Notes: generated by a model from the sequence alone, not told the origin. A DNA stretch of 64,000 nucleotides from Bacteroidales bacterium (GCA_017415715.1 JAFQFD010000029.1:1-64000), one strand, 5' to 3'. Shown: positions 1 through 9,185, numbered from the stretch's first letter. Numbers and translations are program-made.

Positions 1-57
1 AATAGGAAGCAATCTTCACTTATTACTCCTTAATAACCTCGTGAGAATCAAAAATTG

Positions 58-91
58 AAGAAGGATACCGAATCATCTCGATATCCTTCTT
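58..91 (+). terminator. Intrinsic terminator hairpin near left window edge
   Basis: A perfect 10-bp inverted repeat (AAGAAGGATA at 58-67 and TATCCTTCTT at 82-91) with a 14-nt loop ends in a short T run. It most likely ends a transcript entering from the left of the window on the plus strand; the AT-rich flank on the other side would also allow weak termination leftward. I see no gene in bases 1-57. Confidence 0.55.
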
Positions 92-165
92 TTACTTAAA
101 TCTCAGCCACTTCATCAAAGGGAATCTTTTTCAGTGCCCTCCCATAAGGTTGAGCTTTTTTGAGT

Positions 166-246
166 GCGGGCGAAGGGAATCGAACCCATACGCCTCACGG
201 CACCAGATCCTAAGTCTGGCTTGTCTACCAATTTCAACACGCCCGC
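166..246 (-). tRNA. tRNA-Leu (anticodon TAG)
   Basis: Read on the minus strand, the 7-bp acceptor stem GCGGGCG/CGCCCGC closes at 240-246 and 166-172, with a D-arm containing TTGGTAGA, an anticodon stem CCAGA/TCTGG around loop CTTAGGA (anticodon TAG, reading CUA/CUG), a short variable arm, and the T-arm GGTTCGATTCC. The length of 81 nt without CCA and the long variable region fit a class II leucine tRNA. CCA is not encoded next to the acceptor end. Confidence 0.93.
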
Positions 247-334
247 GAATCGGACTGCAAATGTAGTACAAAATATTGTAATTGCAAATTTTGTGTGCTT
301 GAAGTTTTGCTTGTGCGAAGAGCTATGAGGCGTG

Positions 335-922
335 TCAGAAGCATATGCCCAGACGGATGCTGAAGCTCATTGCAAGATTAGGAACGTCTTTGCCGAACCA
401 GTGCCACAGCTCGAATCCATGGTGATATCTCGTCTCTGCAGGTGCGCCGATGGCATATCCTCCACCAACCCAGAAATCAGCCAGAAAGCGTTTATAGACA
501 TATTGATATCCGACTGTGCCTAACAGGGTGCCCATCTCGGCCAGTGTCCTGCCACCGGACCGTCCCTTGTAATTATATCGTGAATATACAAATTCAGGAC
601 GCAGGTAGAATCCCTTGAGGGATATTTCGTCTCTGCCAAGGAAGAACTTATGACCATACCTGAGGGTGAATCCCATCGGGTCGTTATGGTATTTGTCATA
701 GCCTGCACTGATGAGACTGGCGCAGATTTCACCGCTCTGATTCCATTTCGAGAAAGCTCTTTCATAGGAAAGTTTCGTGCTTCCGCTGAACCACGAGAGG
801 AATGTCAGTTTGATGGAGTTCTTGTAATCTGGCGCTTCGCCGACATTATCGGAAGCCTTAAGATCCGTGGGCAGGAATGCCAATAAGGGGATGAGCATTC
901 CCAGAATAAGAGTTCGTTTCAT
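335..922 (-). CDS. Outer-membrane beta-barrel-like protein with signal peptide
   Basis: This encodes a 195-residue exported protein. Residues 1-23 form a signal peptide (basic start, leucine-rich core, ending near LKA). The rest is rich in alternating aromatic and polar residues with many Tyr, Gly and Arg, and ends in an aromatic residue (GICF), the pattern of small Bacteroidota outer-membrane barrels of the DUF3575/OmpA-barrel kind. I chose the ATG at 922; a TTG six bases upstream is possible but less likely. It sits alone between two tRNA genes, so no pathway can be inferred. The barrel reading rests on composition and pattern only; no enzymatic motif is visible. Confidence 0.7.
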   Translation of the reverse strand: MKRTLILGMLIPLLAFLPTDLKASDNVGEAPDYKNSIKLTFLSWFSGSTKLSYERAFSKWNQSGEICASLISAGYDKYHNDPMGFTLRYGHKFFLGRDEISLKGFYLRPEFVYSRYNYKGRSGGRTLAEMGTLLGTVGYQYVYKRFLADFWVGGGYAIGAPAETRYHHGFELWHWFGKDVPNLAMSFSIRLGICF

Positions 923-977
923 AGTCAAGTCGGTTGTATAAAAAAATAGAGGAAAACCAATGATTTTCCTCTATGCT

Positions 978-1053
978 TGGTAGCGGGAGGAGGACTCGAA
1001 CCTCCGGCCTCCGGGTTATGAGCCCGACGAGCTACCAACTGCTCTATCCCGCG
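978..1053 (-). tRNA. Initiator tRNA-fMet (anticodon CAT)
   Basis: On the minus strand a 76-nt tRNA with encoded CCA (978-980). The anticodon loop is CTCATAA (anticodon CAT). Features that separate initiator from elongator tRNA are visible: position 1 (C) cannot pair with position 72 (T), three consecutive G:C pairs (GGG/CCC) close the anticodon stem, and the D-stem has the A11:T24 pair (GAGC/GCTC). It lies just downstream of hisS on the same strand. Confidence 0.95.
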
Positions 1054-1098
1054 ATATTGGACTGCAAATATACGGACATTTTTTGAAACTGCAAATTT

Positions 1099-2508
1099 TT
1101 ATTGCAAAAAAGTCAAAATACTGTCAATATCGGTCTTGACGAATGACTTCTGCTCTCCTGTAGAGAGGTTCTTGATGTTCACTACTCCTTCTGCAACCTC
1201 GTTGCCTCCTACTATCGAGAGGAACGGTATCGCCTTCTTGTCGGCATAGTCGAACTGCTTCTTGAGTTTGGTCTGTTCAGGATATATCTCGCATGCGACT
1301 CCAGCTTCACGGAGCGACTTGACTACAGGAATCAGATATTTGAGCTCTTCCTGGCCCATGTTCGCGAAGAGCAGCTTTGTCGTCGATGTCACTTCCGACG
1401 GGAACTTGTCGAGGCCCTTGAGGACATCATATATGCGGTCTGCACCGAATGAGATGCCGACTCCAGACATGTTCGGAAGACCGAAGATGCCAGTGAGGTT
1501 GTCATATCTTCCGCCTCCGCAGATGCTGCCTATGGCAAAGTCTTTTGCCTTCACCTCGAAGATTGCGCCTGTATAATAGTTGAGACCGCGCGCAAGCGAA
1601 AGGTCGATCTCGACGTCGTGACGGATGCCTGCCGCATCGATGAATCCGAAGAGTTCCTCCAGCTCGTCAAGACCCTTGAGACCTGTCTCTGAAACGATGC
1701 CGGAAGCCGACTTGCCGCTCATGAGGTCACGCATGACGGCAAGTTTCTCCGCCGTTGTTCCAGAAAGTGTCAGGACAGGACGGATAACCTCGATCGCCTC
1801 CTGAGTGAGACCTTTCTCGGCCATCTCCGCCTCAACGGCCTCGAGACCTATCTTGTCGATCTTGTCGATTGCAACAGTAATGTCAACCACCTTGTCTGGG
1901 AATCCACTGATCTCAGCCATACCGGTGAGCACCTTGCGGTTGTTTATCTTGATGCATACATTCACATCGAAGAGAGTAAACACTCTGTCGACGATCTGAA
2001 CGAGCTCGAGCTCATTGAGCTGAGATGTAGAGCCGATCACATCCACATCACACTGATAGAACTCTCTGTAGCGTCCCTTCTGCGGACGGTCCGCACGCCA
2101 TACCGGCTGGATCTGGAATCTCTTGAAAGGGAATGTGATATCGTTCTGGTGCTGAACCACGAAACGGGCGAACGGCACTGTGAGGTCGTAGCGGAGGCCT
2201 TTCTCGCACACCTTGAGAGAAAGGGCCTTGCTGTTGTAGCCGTCCTCTGTGCCTTCCACGCGATATTCGTCGTAGTTGATCTTGGAAAATGCATCTCCCG
2301 AGTTGAGGATTCTGAAAAGAAGCTTGTCGCCTTCCTCACCGTACTTTCCAAGGAGAGTGCTGAGGTTCTCCATTGAAGGAGTCTCTATCGGAGCATATCC
2401 GTATGTCTTGAATACCGAACGGATGGTGTCGAATATGTAGTTTCTGCCTGCCATCTCTGCAGGTCCGAAGTCTCTTGTTCCCTTTGGAATTGACGGTTTC
2501 TGTGCCAT
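1099..2508 (-). CDS. hisS: Histidyl-tRNA synthetase
   Basis: Class II aminoacyl-tRNA synthetase that charges tRNA-His in the cytoplasm. The 469-residue protein starts with the HisRS signature [10 protein letters not shown], has motif 2 around [24 protein letters not shown], the histidine-binding [15 protein letters not shown] segment, motif 3 around [10 protein letters not shown] and [11 protein letters not shown], and a C-terminal anticodon-binding domain. The ATG at 2508 ([11 protein letters not shown]) is preferred over the upstream ATG at 2538 because family members begin a few residues before KGTRD, and because the putative promoter -7 box at 2536-2543 would overlap the longer start. The gene is monocistronic as far as can be seen. 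Confidence 0.97.
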   Translation of the reverse strand: MAQKPSIPKGTRDFGPAEMAGRNYIFDTIRSVFKTYGYAPIETPSMENLSTLLGKYGEEGDKLLFRILNSGDAFSKINYDEYRVEGTEDGYNSKALSLKVCEKGLRYDLTVPFARFVVQHQNDITFPFKRFQIQPVWRADRPQKGRYREFYQCDVDVIGSTSQLNELELVQIVDRVFTLFDVNVCIKINNRKVLTGMAEISGFPDKVVDITVAIDKIDKIGLEAVEAEMAEKGLTQEAIEVIRPVLTLSGTTAEKLAVMRDLMSGKSASGIVSETGLKGLDELEELFGFIDAAGIRHDVEIDLSLARGLNYYTGAIFEVKAKDFAIGSICGGGRYDNLTGIFGLPNMSGVGISFGADRIYDVLKGLDKFPSEVTSTTKLLFANMGQEELKYLIPVVKSLREAGVACEIYPEQTKLKKQFDYADKKAIPFLSIVGGNEVAEGVVNIKNLSTGEQKSFVKTDIDSILTFLQ

Positions 2509-2535
2509 TTCTTTTCTTTTTACTGTTACAACCTG

Positions 2536-2543
2536 CAAATTTA
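2536..2543 (-). promoter_or_regulatory. Putative hisS -7 box
   Basis: TAAATTTG on the minus strand matches the Bacteroidota TAnnTTTG -7 element and lies 28 bp upstream of the chosen hisS ATG. No clear TTG element is visible at the expected -33 distance, so this is a partial match. Confidence 0.4.
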
Positions 2544-2614
2544 ATAATAAAAATGGTACTCCGACCTTAAAATACCGGAGTACCAGATAAAATGTTGATC
2601 AATAAACCTGATTT

Positions 2615-3070
2615 CTATCGAGGCATGGACACCTCTCCGCCTTCAGTGACATTCAGACGGATCTTCACGCCATTGAACATGAGTTCCAGGCTGTAGTAGT
2701 CGCCCGCGGGTGTTGTTACATACTCGATCTCATCAGGCAAGAGGGTTGCTGAAGCATATTCCGAGGCTGCCAATGCATCCTTGACAGACTGCGGAAGTTC
2801 GCTTGCAATGATATCCGTCTCTGTGCGGATCCAGTTGCCGTTTGCGTCGTACCAGGCTTCATGCTCCTTGACAGCCGGAGGGGTTCCGGTCTCGAAAGAG
2901 ACCTGCCACAATCCCCTCTCCGCTTCCCATTCGACATCCCGTGCATCAGGATACATATCCTTGAACTCGGTCCTTACGTCCTTGGACGGCTTTCCATCCT
3001 CATATTTCTCACATGAGAGCAGTGACAATGCCGCTACGGCCATCACTGTAAAGGCTATAATGCGTTTCAT
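2615..3070 (-). CDS. PepSY-like lipoprotein
   Basis: A 151-residue secreted protein with a lipoprotein signal (hydrophobic run ending LSLLSC, Cys20). The mature part has two related segments, each with the FxxxYPdAxxVeWe / W-rich pattern of the PepSY-like (putative beta-lactamase-inhibitor-like, BLIP-like) family found widely in Bacteroidota. The gene begins one base after the stop of the upstream gene at 3072-3503, which has the same fold pattern, so the two are co-transcribed. The periplasmic or membrane-anchored location is supported by the lipobox; the molecular function of this family is not established. Confidence 0.75.
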   Translation of the reverse strand: MKRIIAFTVMAVAALSLLSCEKYEDGKPSKDVRTEFKDMYPDARDVEWEAERGLWQVSFETGTPPAVKEHEAWYDANGNWIRTETDIIASELPQSVKDALAASEYASATLLPDEIEYVTTPAGDYYSLELMFNGVKIRLNVTEGGEVSMPR

Positions 3071-3071
3071 A

Positions 3072-3503
3072 TCAGTCGTCTATTTCGATAAGGTTGTAAT
3101 TCTTGCTGAATTTCAGCTCCAGACGATTTGAGAGCTTGATTTCATAGTGTCTCCTGTCCACTTCATAGGCTGTGACATGTGCATCGGGATATCTTCCATT
3201 GACGAACTGCACAATCTGAGCCGGAATCAAGGAAGAAGGAACTCCATCTTTCGCCTCAATCTGCTTGAGGGTTCCGTCATTATGAAACTCCAGCCTCACG
3301 CCATTTTCAAGAGCGACATTGTATTCCGGACGGATCAGGTCGTCGTCCTTGGTAGAATACAGTATCTGGACAGAAGGATAATTGGTATTCAGGAAAGTCT
3401 TTATTGTCTCTGGCAGACGGTTTACATCAACATGTCTGTCATCGGCCGAAGCTATGGCTGCAAAGAAAAATACTGCAGCTGTAATTGTCATTATCTTTTT
3501 CAT
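3072..3503 (-). CDS. PepSY-like periplasmic protein
   Basis: A 143-residue protein with a cleavable signal peptide (MKKIMTITAAVFFFAAIASA) followed by two PepSY-like repeats: LPETIKTFLNTNYPSVQI and IPAQIVQFVNGRYPDAHV. It is the first gene of a two-gene unit with the lipoprotein at 2615-3070. The ATG at 3503 gives the canonical signal peptide; in-frame starts at 3512 and 3554 are unlikely because the promoter (3532-3562) would then overlap the coding sequence. Function unknown; two-gene PepSY units in this phylum are often near envelope regulators, but none is adjacent here. Confidence 0.75.
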   Translation of the reverse strand: MKKIMTITAAVFFFAAIASADDRHVDVNRLPETIKTFLNTNYPSVQILYSTKDDDLIRPEYNVALENGVRLEFHNDGTLKQIEAKDGVPSSLIPAQIVQFVNGRYPDAHVTAYEVDRRHYEIKLSNRLELKFSKNYNLIEIDD

Positions 3504-3531
3504 AATTGTCATTGTTTGGGTTTGTCTTTCG

Positions 3532-3562
3532 CAAATATAAGACCTGAAATCCAAAAATGCAA
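3532..3562 (-). promoter_or_regulatory. Promoter of the PepSY-like gene pair
   Basis: On the minus strand, TTG (3560-3562), 20 bp spacer, TATATTTG (3532-3539): a full match to the Bacteroidota sigma-ABfr consensus TTG-N19-22-TAnnTTTG. It lies 29 bp upstream of the ATG at 3503. Confidence 0.65.
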
Positions 3563-3640
3563 GTAATTTTGAATTTTTCTAAATTATTATTTAATCTGAT
3601 ACCGCTGGCAAATATCCCGATTTTAAGTAATTTTGCAGCC

Positions 3641-4591
3641 ATGAAAGGGACAGGAAGGACATATCTGTGGATTATCGGCCTCATTACCATGGTTCTGCTC
3701 GCCGGCGCCGACATGCTGTGCGGCGGACAGGCCGCTGCGATGGTGATGCTGCACCTTAGAGCTCCACGTGTCCTTACTGCGCTGCTGGCAGGGGCTTCGC
3801 TGGCGCTTGCCGGCGGACAGATGCAGAGTGTCCTGAGAAACCCTCTTGCAGACCCGCACATCATGGGAGTGAGCGCCGGAGCAGCACTGGGTGCCGCACT
3901 CGCCACAATGTCCGGCTTCAGCCTGTCCCCCGCCCTCCAAGGCCTGACCGTAGCAGCAGCCGCATTCGCCGGGGCCATAGCTGCAGCCGGGATAATTCTC
4001 GCAGCGTCACGTCGTTTCAAGACTGCCGCCACCCTGCTCATATTCGGAGTAATGCTGGGCTTCATAGTCAATGCACTGGTATCTGCACTTCAGTTCAGTT
4101 CGGACTCGGAAAGCCTCAAGATGTTCTACAGCTGGTCAGCTGGCAGCTTCTCCAACACCGGATGGAGCGAAATCTGCATCATGACGGCTGTGCTTGCCAT
4201 AGGCATCACCCTGGCATGGAGAAACACAAAAGGTCTGGACATAGTCCTCTTCGGCGATGAGTTCGCTCAGATGTCAGGAGCGCCAGTCAGCAAGATACGG
4301 CACAGGGCGTTATTGAGCTGCAGCCTTCTTGCCGCCACTGTCACAGCATTCTGCGGCCCTCTGGGCTTCGTCGGAATAGTGGCGCCGCACATGGCCAGAG
4401 GCATTTTCAGGACATCTGCACACAGAACGATACTCCCGGCTTCACTTCTCACGGGAGCAGTCACTGCGGTCACAGCCGACCTTATTTCCCAGGCATCGCC
4501 AAACGTGCTGCCGGTGGCAAGCACAATGGCGATAGTGGGAGTTCCCATAATCATTTATATACTGATCAAAGGAAAAGGATATGGCGGATAG
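3641..4591 (+). CDS. FecCD-type ABC transporter permease (iron/heme/cobalamin class)
   Basis: A 316-residue integral membrane protein of the FecCD/BtuC family: a first helix at LWIIGLITMVLLAG, the family motif LRAPRVLTALLAGASLALAGGQMQ, GAALGAALA, and the late motif GFVGIVAPHMARGIF that contacts the ATPase. It would form the inner-membrane channel for siderophore, heme or corrinoid uptake. The ATG at 3641 is preferred over 3557 because the extra residues do not look like family sequence. It overlaps the ATPase gene by 11 bp (4581-4591). No substrate-binding protein gene is next to it, so substrate cannot be inferred. Confidence 0.9.
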   Translation: MKGTGRTYLWIIGLITMVLLAGADMLCGGQAAAMVMLHLRAPRVLTALLAGASLALAGGQMQSVLRNPLADPHIMGVSAGAALGAALATMSGFSLSPALQGLTVAAAAFAGAIAAAGIILAASRRFKTAATLLIFGVMLGFIVNALVSALQFSSDSESLKMFYSWSAGSFSNTGWSEICIMTAVLAIGITLAWRNTKGLDIVLFGDEFAQMSGAPVSKIRHRALLSCSLLAATVTAFCGPLGFVGIVAPHMARGIFRTSAHRTILPASLLTGAVTAVTADLISQASPNVLPVASTMAIVGVPIIIYILIKGKGYGG

Positions 4592-5243
4592 GATACTGTA
4601 CTCGATCAAAGACATGACGATCTCGCATGGAGACAGAGTCCTCTGCTCCGGGATCTCCTTCGACATCCGAAAGGGCGACTGTATAATGCTATGCGGCGCG
4701 AACGGCAGCGGCAAGACGACCCTGATGAAGGCCTTGACCGGGATTTCGCGAAAGGGCAATGAGATGATCATGATACCGGCAAGGATTCCGAAGGTGGAAG
4801 GATTCACCCTGAAGGAATTCGTCAGGATAAGCTGCTTCAATCAGAGCGACATGGCTGGAAGACTGTCTGAGCAGCAGGAAAGGTCACTGGATTCAGCACT
4901 CAAGACGCTCCATCTCAATGAGCTCGCAGACAGGGACATATCCACCCTCAGCGACGGCGAATTCCAGAAAGCCGGCATAGCCTCCGCCCTGGTCCGCGAT
5001 GCCTCCGTGATACTGCTTGACGAACCGACAGCCTTCCTCGACGCTGAAAACAGGATTGCCATTCTAAGGACTCTCAGGGCTTTATGCAACAATGGAACCG
5101 CTGTCATATTCTCGACACATGACCTGCACGATGGATATGATGTATGCACAAAGGTACTGGCCTTAGGGGCAGACAGGACCTTCAGATCTGCCGAGAATGA
5201 AGAAAGAAAGGCTGCAATCGAAAGTATTTTCTTTAGGAATTAG
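4581..5243 (+). CDS. ABC transporter ATP-binding protein (FecE/BtuD class)
   Basis: A 220-residue ATPase subunit. Walker A is GANGSGKTT (about residues 39-47), the signature motif is degenerate (LSDGEFQKAGIA instead of LSGGQ), and Walker B is VILLDEPTAFLD with the D-loop; the switch His is in FSTHDLHDG. The C-terminus is shorter than in typical FecE/BtuD proteins (about 250 residues). The 11-bp overlap with the permease gene indicates translational coupling. It powers uptake through that permease; the substrate is unknown. Confidence 0.88.
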   Translation: MADRILYSIKDMTISHGDRVLCSGISFDIRKGDCIMLCGANGSGKTTLMKALTGISRKGNEMIMIPARIPKVEGFTLKEFVRISCFNQSDMAGRLSEQQERSLDSALKTLHLNELADRDISTLSDGEFQKAGIASALVRDASVILLDEPTAFLDAENRIAILRTLRALCNNGTAVIFSTHDLHDGYDVCTKVLALGADRTFRSAENEERKAAIESIFFRN

Positions 5244-5255
5244 CGAAACTTTTCA

Positions 5256-5263
5256 TACCTTTG
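5256..5263 (+). promoter_or_regulatory. Putative polA -7 box
   Basis: TACCTTTG matches the TAnnTTTG element and lies 18 bp upstream of the polA ATG. A weaker TTTAGG lies about 20 bp further upstream in the -33 position. Confidence 0.45.
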
Positions 5264-5281
5264 GGGTTCAATTCTTAAGGT

Positions 5282-7915
5282 ATGGAAAAGAAACTGTTCC
5301 TGATCGACGGACACGCGCTCATTTTCAAGATGTACTACGCATTTCTGCGTCATCCGATGATAAACTCAAAGGGCGCCGACATGTCGATCCTCTTCGGATT
5401 CACCAAATATATCCTCGAACTCATAGAAAAAGAGAATCCTACCCATCTGGCAGTGTCATTCGACCCTCCGGGAGGCACTTTCAGGCATGAAATGTATCCT
5501 GAATACAAGGGTACACGTTCAGAGACGCCGCAGCTGATCATCGACTCGCTCGAACCGCTCTGCGAGCTCTGCCGGGCAATGCAGATCCCGGTGCTGATGA
5601 TAGCGGGCTTCGAGGCGGATGACGTAGTGGGATCCATGGCTAAGAGAGCCGAGAAGGAAGGATTCACAGTATATATGGTGACTCCGGACAAAGACTACGG
5701 TCAGCTCATTTCTCCGAACATATACCAGTTCAAGCCGGGCAAAAGCGGAAGTGACAACGAAATCATCGATGTCCGGAAGATATGCGAAAAATACAACATC
5801 AGCAGACCGGAGCAGGTAATAGAGATCCTCACCATCTGCGGTGACACCTCGGACAATGTCCCTGGAGTGAAAGGCGTCGGAGAAGTCGGCGCAAGCAAGC
5901 TCATCTCGAAGTACGGCACAGTGGAAGAGATCTACAGGCACCTCGACGAGCTCACGCCAAAGCAGCGCGAGGCATTTGAAGCTTCTGCAGGGCACATCAG
6001 ACTCAGTCACGAGCTGGTGACCATAAAGACCGACATCACATTGGATGTCAACACAGACGACATGGCCGTCACATGCACATATGACGAAGCCGTGGCGGAA
6101 CTGTTCGAGAAATATGAATTCGGTTCGTTGCGCAAATTCCTCTCTGACGCAGCTGTTCCCGTCGTAAAGGAAGAGAAGAAGCTGGAATTCAGCACATGCT
6201 GCCCAGCCGAGATAACGAAAGCAGCGAAGGCGGCCGGCAAGTGTGGCGTCCTGACCGAAGGAGAAGGCATCTTCGGCGAGATCAGCAGAGTGACCGTTGC
6301 TGTGGGTGAGGTTGCATGCGAAGGCAAGGCGGCTGATTTCAAGGAGATACTTGAAGACCAGGAGATCATCAAGACAGGATACGACCTCAAGTTCCAGAGG
6401 AACATCCTCGCACATAACGGAATAAAGCTCAGCGGCATATTCAGGGACATCGAGCTGATGCACTATCTGATCAATCCGGAGAAGAGCCATAAGATCGAGA
6501 TACTTGCGAAGGCATACCTCAACGTAAGTCTCGAGGAGCAGAATGATGCGCCTGTGCAGGTTGAGAGTCTGTCTCTCTTCGATGAGATTCCAGAAGAGGA
6601 GACAATGCCGAGCCGTACTCAGGAGGCAGTTGCAGCATATCTTCTCGGGGACAGGATCTGGGAGGAAATGGAAACTGCAAACCTCTGCGGTCTATATGAA
6701 ACGATGGAGGAGCCCCTGCTGAAAGTATTGTCTGACATGGAGATGGAGGGCGTCAAGATCGACACGGCTCAGCTCCGCAAATATGCCGCAGGACTGACTG
6801 CGGAGATGAATGAGATCCAGGCCAGGGTAAGAGAGATGGCAGAGGATCCGAGTCTGAACATCCTTTCTCCGAAGCAGATCGGAACGCTCATATTTGAAAA
6901 ACTTAAGCTCGATCCGAAGGCAAAGCCGAAGAAGGGTTCAAACTATCCGACGGACGAGGAGACTCTCAGCGCATTATCCCATAAGCATCCGATAATCAAT
7001 GAGATATTGGAATATAGAGGAGTAAGGAAACTGCTCTCGACATATATCGATCCGTTCCCGGAATACATTTCCCCGGCAACAGGAAAGATACATACAACCT
7101 TCAATCAGGCTCTCACCGCCACAGGAAGACTCAGTTCGTCAAAGCCGAACCTGCAGAACATCCCGATCCGCACCGAGCGCGGCAAGGAGATACGCAAGGC
7201 GTTCGTGCCGAGCCGTCCTGACGGACTCATCGTATCTGCCGACTACTCACAGATCGAACTGAGAATCATGGCGCATCTGAGCTGCGACACGCATCTGATC
7301 AGCGCATTCCGTAACGGAGAGGATGTACACTCGATCACGGCTGCAAAGATATTCGGCATAGACCTTTCCGAAGTGACTGCAGACCAGCGCAGAATAGCGA
7401 AGACAGCCAACTTCGGCATCATGTATGGAATCTCAGCATTCGGCCTGTCTCAGAGGCTCAAGATCGGCAGAAGCGAGGCCAAGAAGATCATCGAAGACTA
7501 TTTCGCGAACTTCCCGGCCATATCATCATACATAGAAGACACTTTGACCGCCGCACGCGAGAACGGGTATGTCGAGACCATCTTCGGACGCCGCAGATAC
7601 CTGCCTGACATAACCTCCAGAAACGCGACCGTGCGCGCCCTCGCTGAACGAAATGCGATCAACGCACCTATCCAGGGCACGTCTGCAGACATCATCAAGC
7701 TTGCCATGATCAATGTAGCCAGGAGGATACAGGAGGAGAAGATGGCGAGCAGGATGGTCCTTCAGATACACGACGAGCTTGTGTTCGACACTGTGCCTGA
7801 GGAAGTTGAAAGACTCCAGAAGATCGTCCGCGAGGAAATGGAGAATGTAATAGAGTTGTCTATACCTTTAACAGTAGAATGTAACTATGGAAAAAACTGG
7901 CTCGAAGCTCACTGA
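5282..7915 (+). CDS. polA: DNA polymerase I, with degenerate 3'-5' exonuclease motifs
   Basis: An 877-residue family A DNA polymerase for Okazaki-fragment processing and repair. Residues 1-290 form the 5' nuclease (LFLIDGHALIFKMYYAF, FEADDVVGS, helix-hairpin GVKGVGEVGASKLI). Residues about 300-470 occupy the 3'-5' exonuclease position, but the catalytic motifs are altered: Exo I reads GVLTEGEG where DxE is expected, Exo II reads GYDLKFQRNIL lacking the N and D, and the Exo III Asp is Glu. The polymerase domain is intact: motif A SADYSQIELR (about 653), motif B RRIAKTANFGIMYG, motif C QIHDELVFD (about 828). Proofreading is therefore probably absent. Its last 29 bp overlap the sigma factor gene, suggesting coupled translation. 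Confidence 0.97.
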   Translation: MEKKLFLIDGHALIFKMYYAFLRHPMINSKGADMSILFGFTKYILELIEKENPTHLAVSFDPPGGTFRHEMYPEYKGTRSETPQLIIDSLEPLCELCRAMQIPVLMIAGFEADDVVGSMAKRAEKEGFTVYMVTPDKDYGQLISPNIYQFKPGKSGSDNEIIDVRKICEKYNISRPEQVIEILTICGDTSDNVPGVKGVGEVGASKLISKYGTVEEIYRHLDELTPKQREAFEASAGHIRLSHELVTIKTDITLDVNTDDMAVTCTYDEAVAELFEKYEFGSLRKFLSDAAVPVVKEEKKLEFSTCCPAEITKAAKAAGKCGVLTEGEGIFGEISRVTVAVGEVACEGKAADFKEILEDQEIIKTGYDLKFQRNILAHNGIKLSGIFRDIELMHYLINPEKSHKIEILAKAYLNVSLEEQNDAPVQVESLSLFDEIPEEETMPSRTQEAVAAYLLGDRIWEEMETANLCGLYETMEEPLLKVLSDMEMEGVKIDTAQLRKYAAGLTAEMNEIQARVREMAEDPSLNILSPKQIGTLIFEKLKLDPKAKPKKGSNYPTDEETLSALSHKHPIINEILEYRGVRKLLSTYIDPFPEYISPATGKIHTTFNQALTATGRLSSSKPNLQNIPIRTERGKEIRKAFVPSRPDGLIVSADYSQIELRIMAHLSCDTHLISAFRNGEDVHSITAAKIFGIDLSEVTADQRRIAKTANFGIMYGISAFGLSQRLKIGRSEAKKIIEDYFANFPAISSYIEDTLTAARENGYVETIFGRRRYLPDITSRNATVRALAERNAINAPIQGTSADIIKLAMINVARRIQEEKMASRMVLQIHDELVFDTVPEEVERLQKIVREEMENVIELSIPLTVECNYGKNWLEAH

Positions 7916-8486
7916 TCTCACTGATCTGGAACTCGTACACCTGGCCATGGAACAGAACCAGGCGGCATTCATCGTTCTTTACACCAGATATAATGCTGGC
8001 GTGAAGAATCACATCTCGCGATACATAGCGCAGAAAGAGGATGTAGAAGACATCTGCCTGGAGAGCTTCCAGAAGGCGTTCAGCCAGATCGAAAGCTACA
8101 ATCCGGAGTACAAGTTCTCCACCTGGCTATACAGGATCGCCCGCAACACGGCATTCGACTACCTCAGCAAGCAGCATCGTGAGATGGCAAAGATGCCGAC
8201 AATGTCAATCAACGAGGAGATTGCCGAGCTGAAGGAGCTTCCGGCGACTATGCACAATCCCGAAGAGGACATCATCCAGCAGCAGGAGTACGACAAGTGG
8301 CTTACCAACATCGAAAAGCTCAAGGATGATTACAGGATTGTGGCGAAGATGAACCTCATAGACAACTTCGGATACAAGGAAATTGCTGACGCTCTCGACA
8401 TGCCGCTCAACACGGTAAAGACCAAGATACGCAGAGCAAAGGCGATGCTGCTCAGGATGATGGACTATTCAGACGAATTATTATAG
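7887..8486 (+). CDS. ECF-type RNA polymerase sigma factor
   Basis: A 199-residue sigma-70 family factor of the RpoE/ECF class. Region 2 (about residues 28-95) contains YTRYNAGVKNHISRYIAQKEDVEDICLESF and the DNA-melting FSTWLYRIARNTAFDYL; region 4 (about 140-195) has the helix-turn-helix GYKEIADALDMPLNTVKTKIRRAKAML. No anti-sigma factor gene is adjacent. It overlaps the end of polA by 29 bp and is followed 2 bp later by rsmG, so it is part of a housekeeping operon polA-sigma-rsmG; this position suggests constitutive use rather than a stress-responsive sigma/anti-sigma pair. Confidence 0.93.
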   Translation: MEKTGSKLTDLTDLELVHLAMEQNQAAFIVLYTRYNAGVKNHISRYIAQKEDVEDICLESFQKAFSQIESYNPEYKFSTWLYRIARNTAFDYLSKQHREMAKMPTMSINEEIAELKELPATMHNPEEDIIQQQEYDKWLTNIEKLKDDYRIVAKMNLIDNFGYKEIADALDMPLNTVKTKIRRAKAMLLRMMDYSDELL

Positions 8487-8488
8487 AT

Positions 8489-9178
8489 ATGACATTCGAA
8501 GAATTCAAGAAGATAATAGAAGAAAAGTTCCCGGAAGTTACTGCGGAGCAGATGGAGCAGTTCTCAAAGATGGATGCCCTATACCGCGACTGGAACTCAA
8601 AGATCAATGTCGTGTCACGAAAGGACATAGACGAACTTTACAGACACCACGTGCTTCACTCGCTCGGCATAGCGGCATATCTGAAGCTGCAGATGCCTGA
8701 CATCTATGACAGGCTGCGCGGAGAGGGGCCATACAGCGTTGCAGAGCCATTGAAGATACTGGACCTCGGGACAGGTGGAGGATTCCCGGGAATCCCTCTC
8801 GCCGTCATCTTCCCTCACGCTCAGTTCACACTTTGTGACTCCATCGGAAAGAAGATCATCGTGGCTACCGAAGTGGCGAAGGGCATAGGCCTGACCAATG
8901 TAAAGACGGTCAACGCACGAGCAGAATCGCTGCCGGAAACCTTCGACTACATAGTTTCACGAGCTGTCACATCTCTCGAAAACTTCATGCCTTGGGTGAA
9001 GGGCAAATACAGCGAAGGAATCCTGTACCTTAAGGGAGGAGACCTTGCAGAAGAGATCTCTACAGCCATGTCCAGGTTCAAGATGCGCAAAGGTTCTGTA
9101 CATATATGGCCGATATCATCATGGACCGAAGACCCGTTCTTCGAAACCAAGCAGGTGATATATATTGAGAAATCTTGA
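8489..9178 (+). CDS. rsmG: 16S rRNA (guanine-N7) methyltransferase RsmG
   Basis: A 229-residue SAM-dependent methyltransferase (GidB) that methylates G527 of 16S rRNA. The family start LYRDWNSKINVVSRKDIDELYRHHVLHSL is present, then the SAM-binding LDLGTGGGFPGIPLAV and the LCDSIGKK and SRAVTSL motifs. It starts 2 bp after the sigma factor stop, and rpmH follows with its own promoter. The family is well defined and length is normal. Confidence 0.96.
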   Translation: MTFEEFKKIIEEKFPEVTAEQMEQFSKMDALYRDWNSKINVVSRKDIDELYRHHVLHSLGIAAYLKLQMPDIYDRLRGEGPYSVAEPLKILDLGTGGGFPGIPLAVIFPHAQFTLCDSIGKKIIVATEVAKGIGLTNVKTVNARAESLPETFDYIVSRAVTSLENFMPWVKGKYSEGILYLKGGDLAEEISTAMSRFKMRKGSVHIWPISSWTEDPFFETKQVIYIEKS

Positions 9179-9185
9179 AAAATAT

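Noticed and set aside
5519..6490. Minus-strand 323-codon ORF opposite polA
   Set aside because: Antisense shadow of the highly conserved polA frame; composition is typical of a reverse-frame reading.
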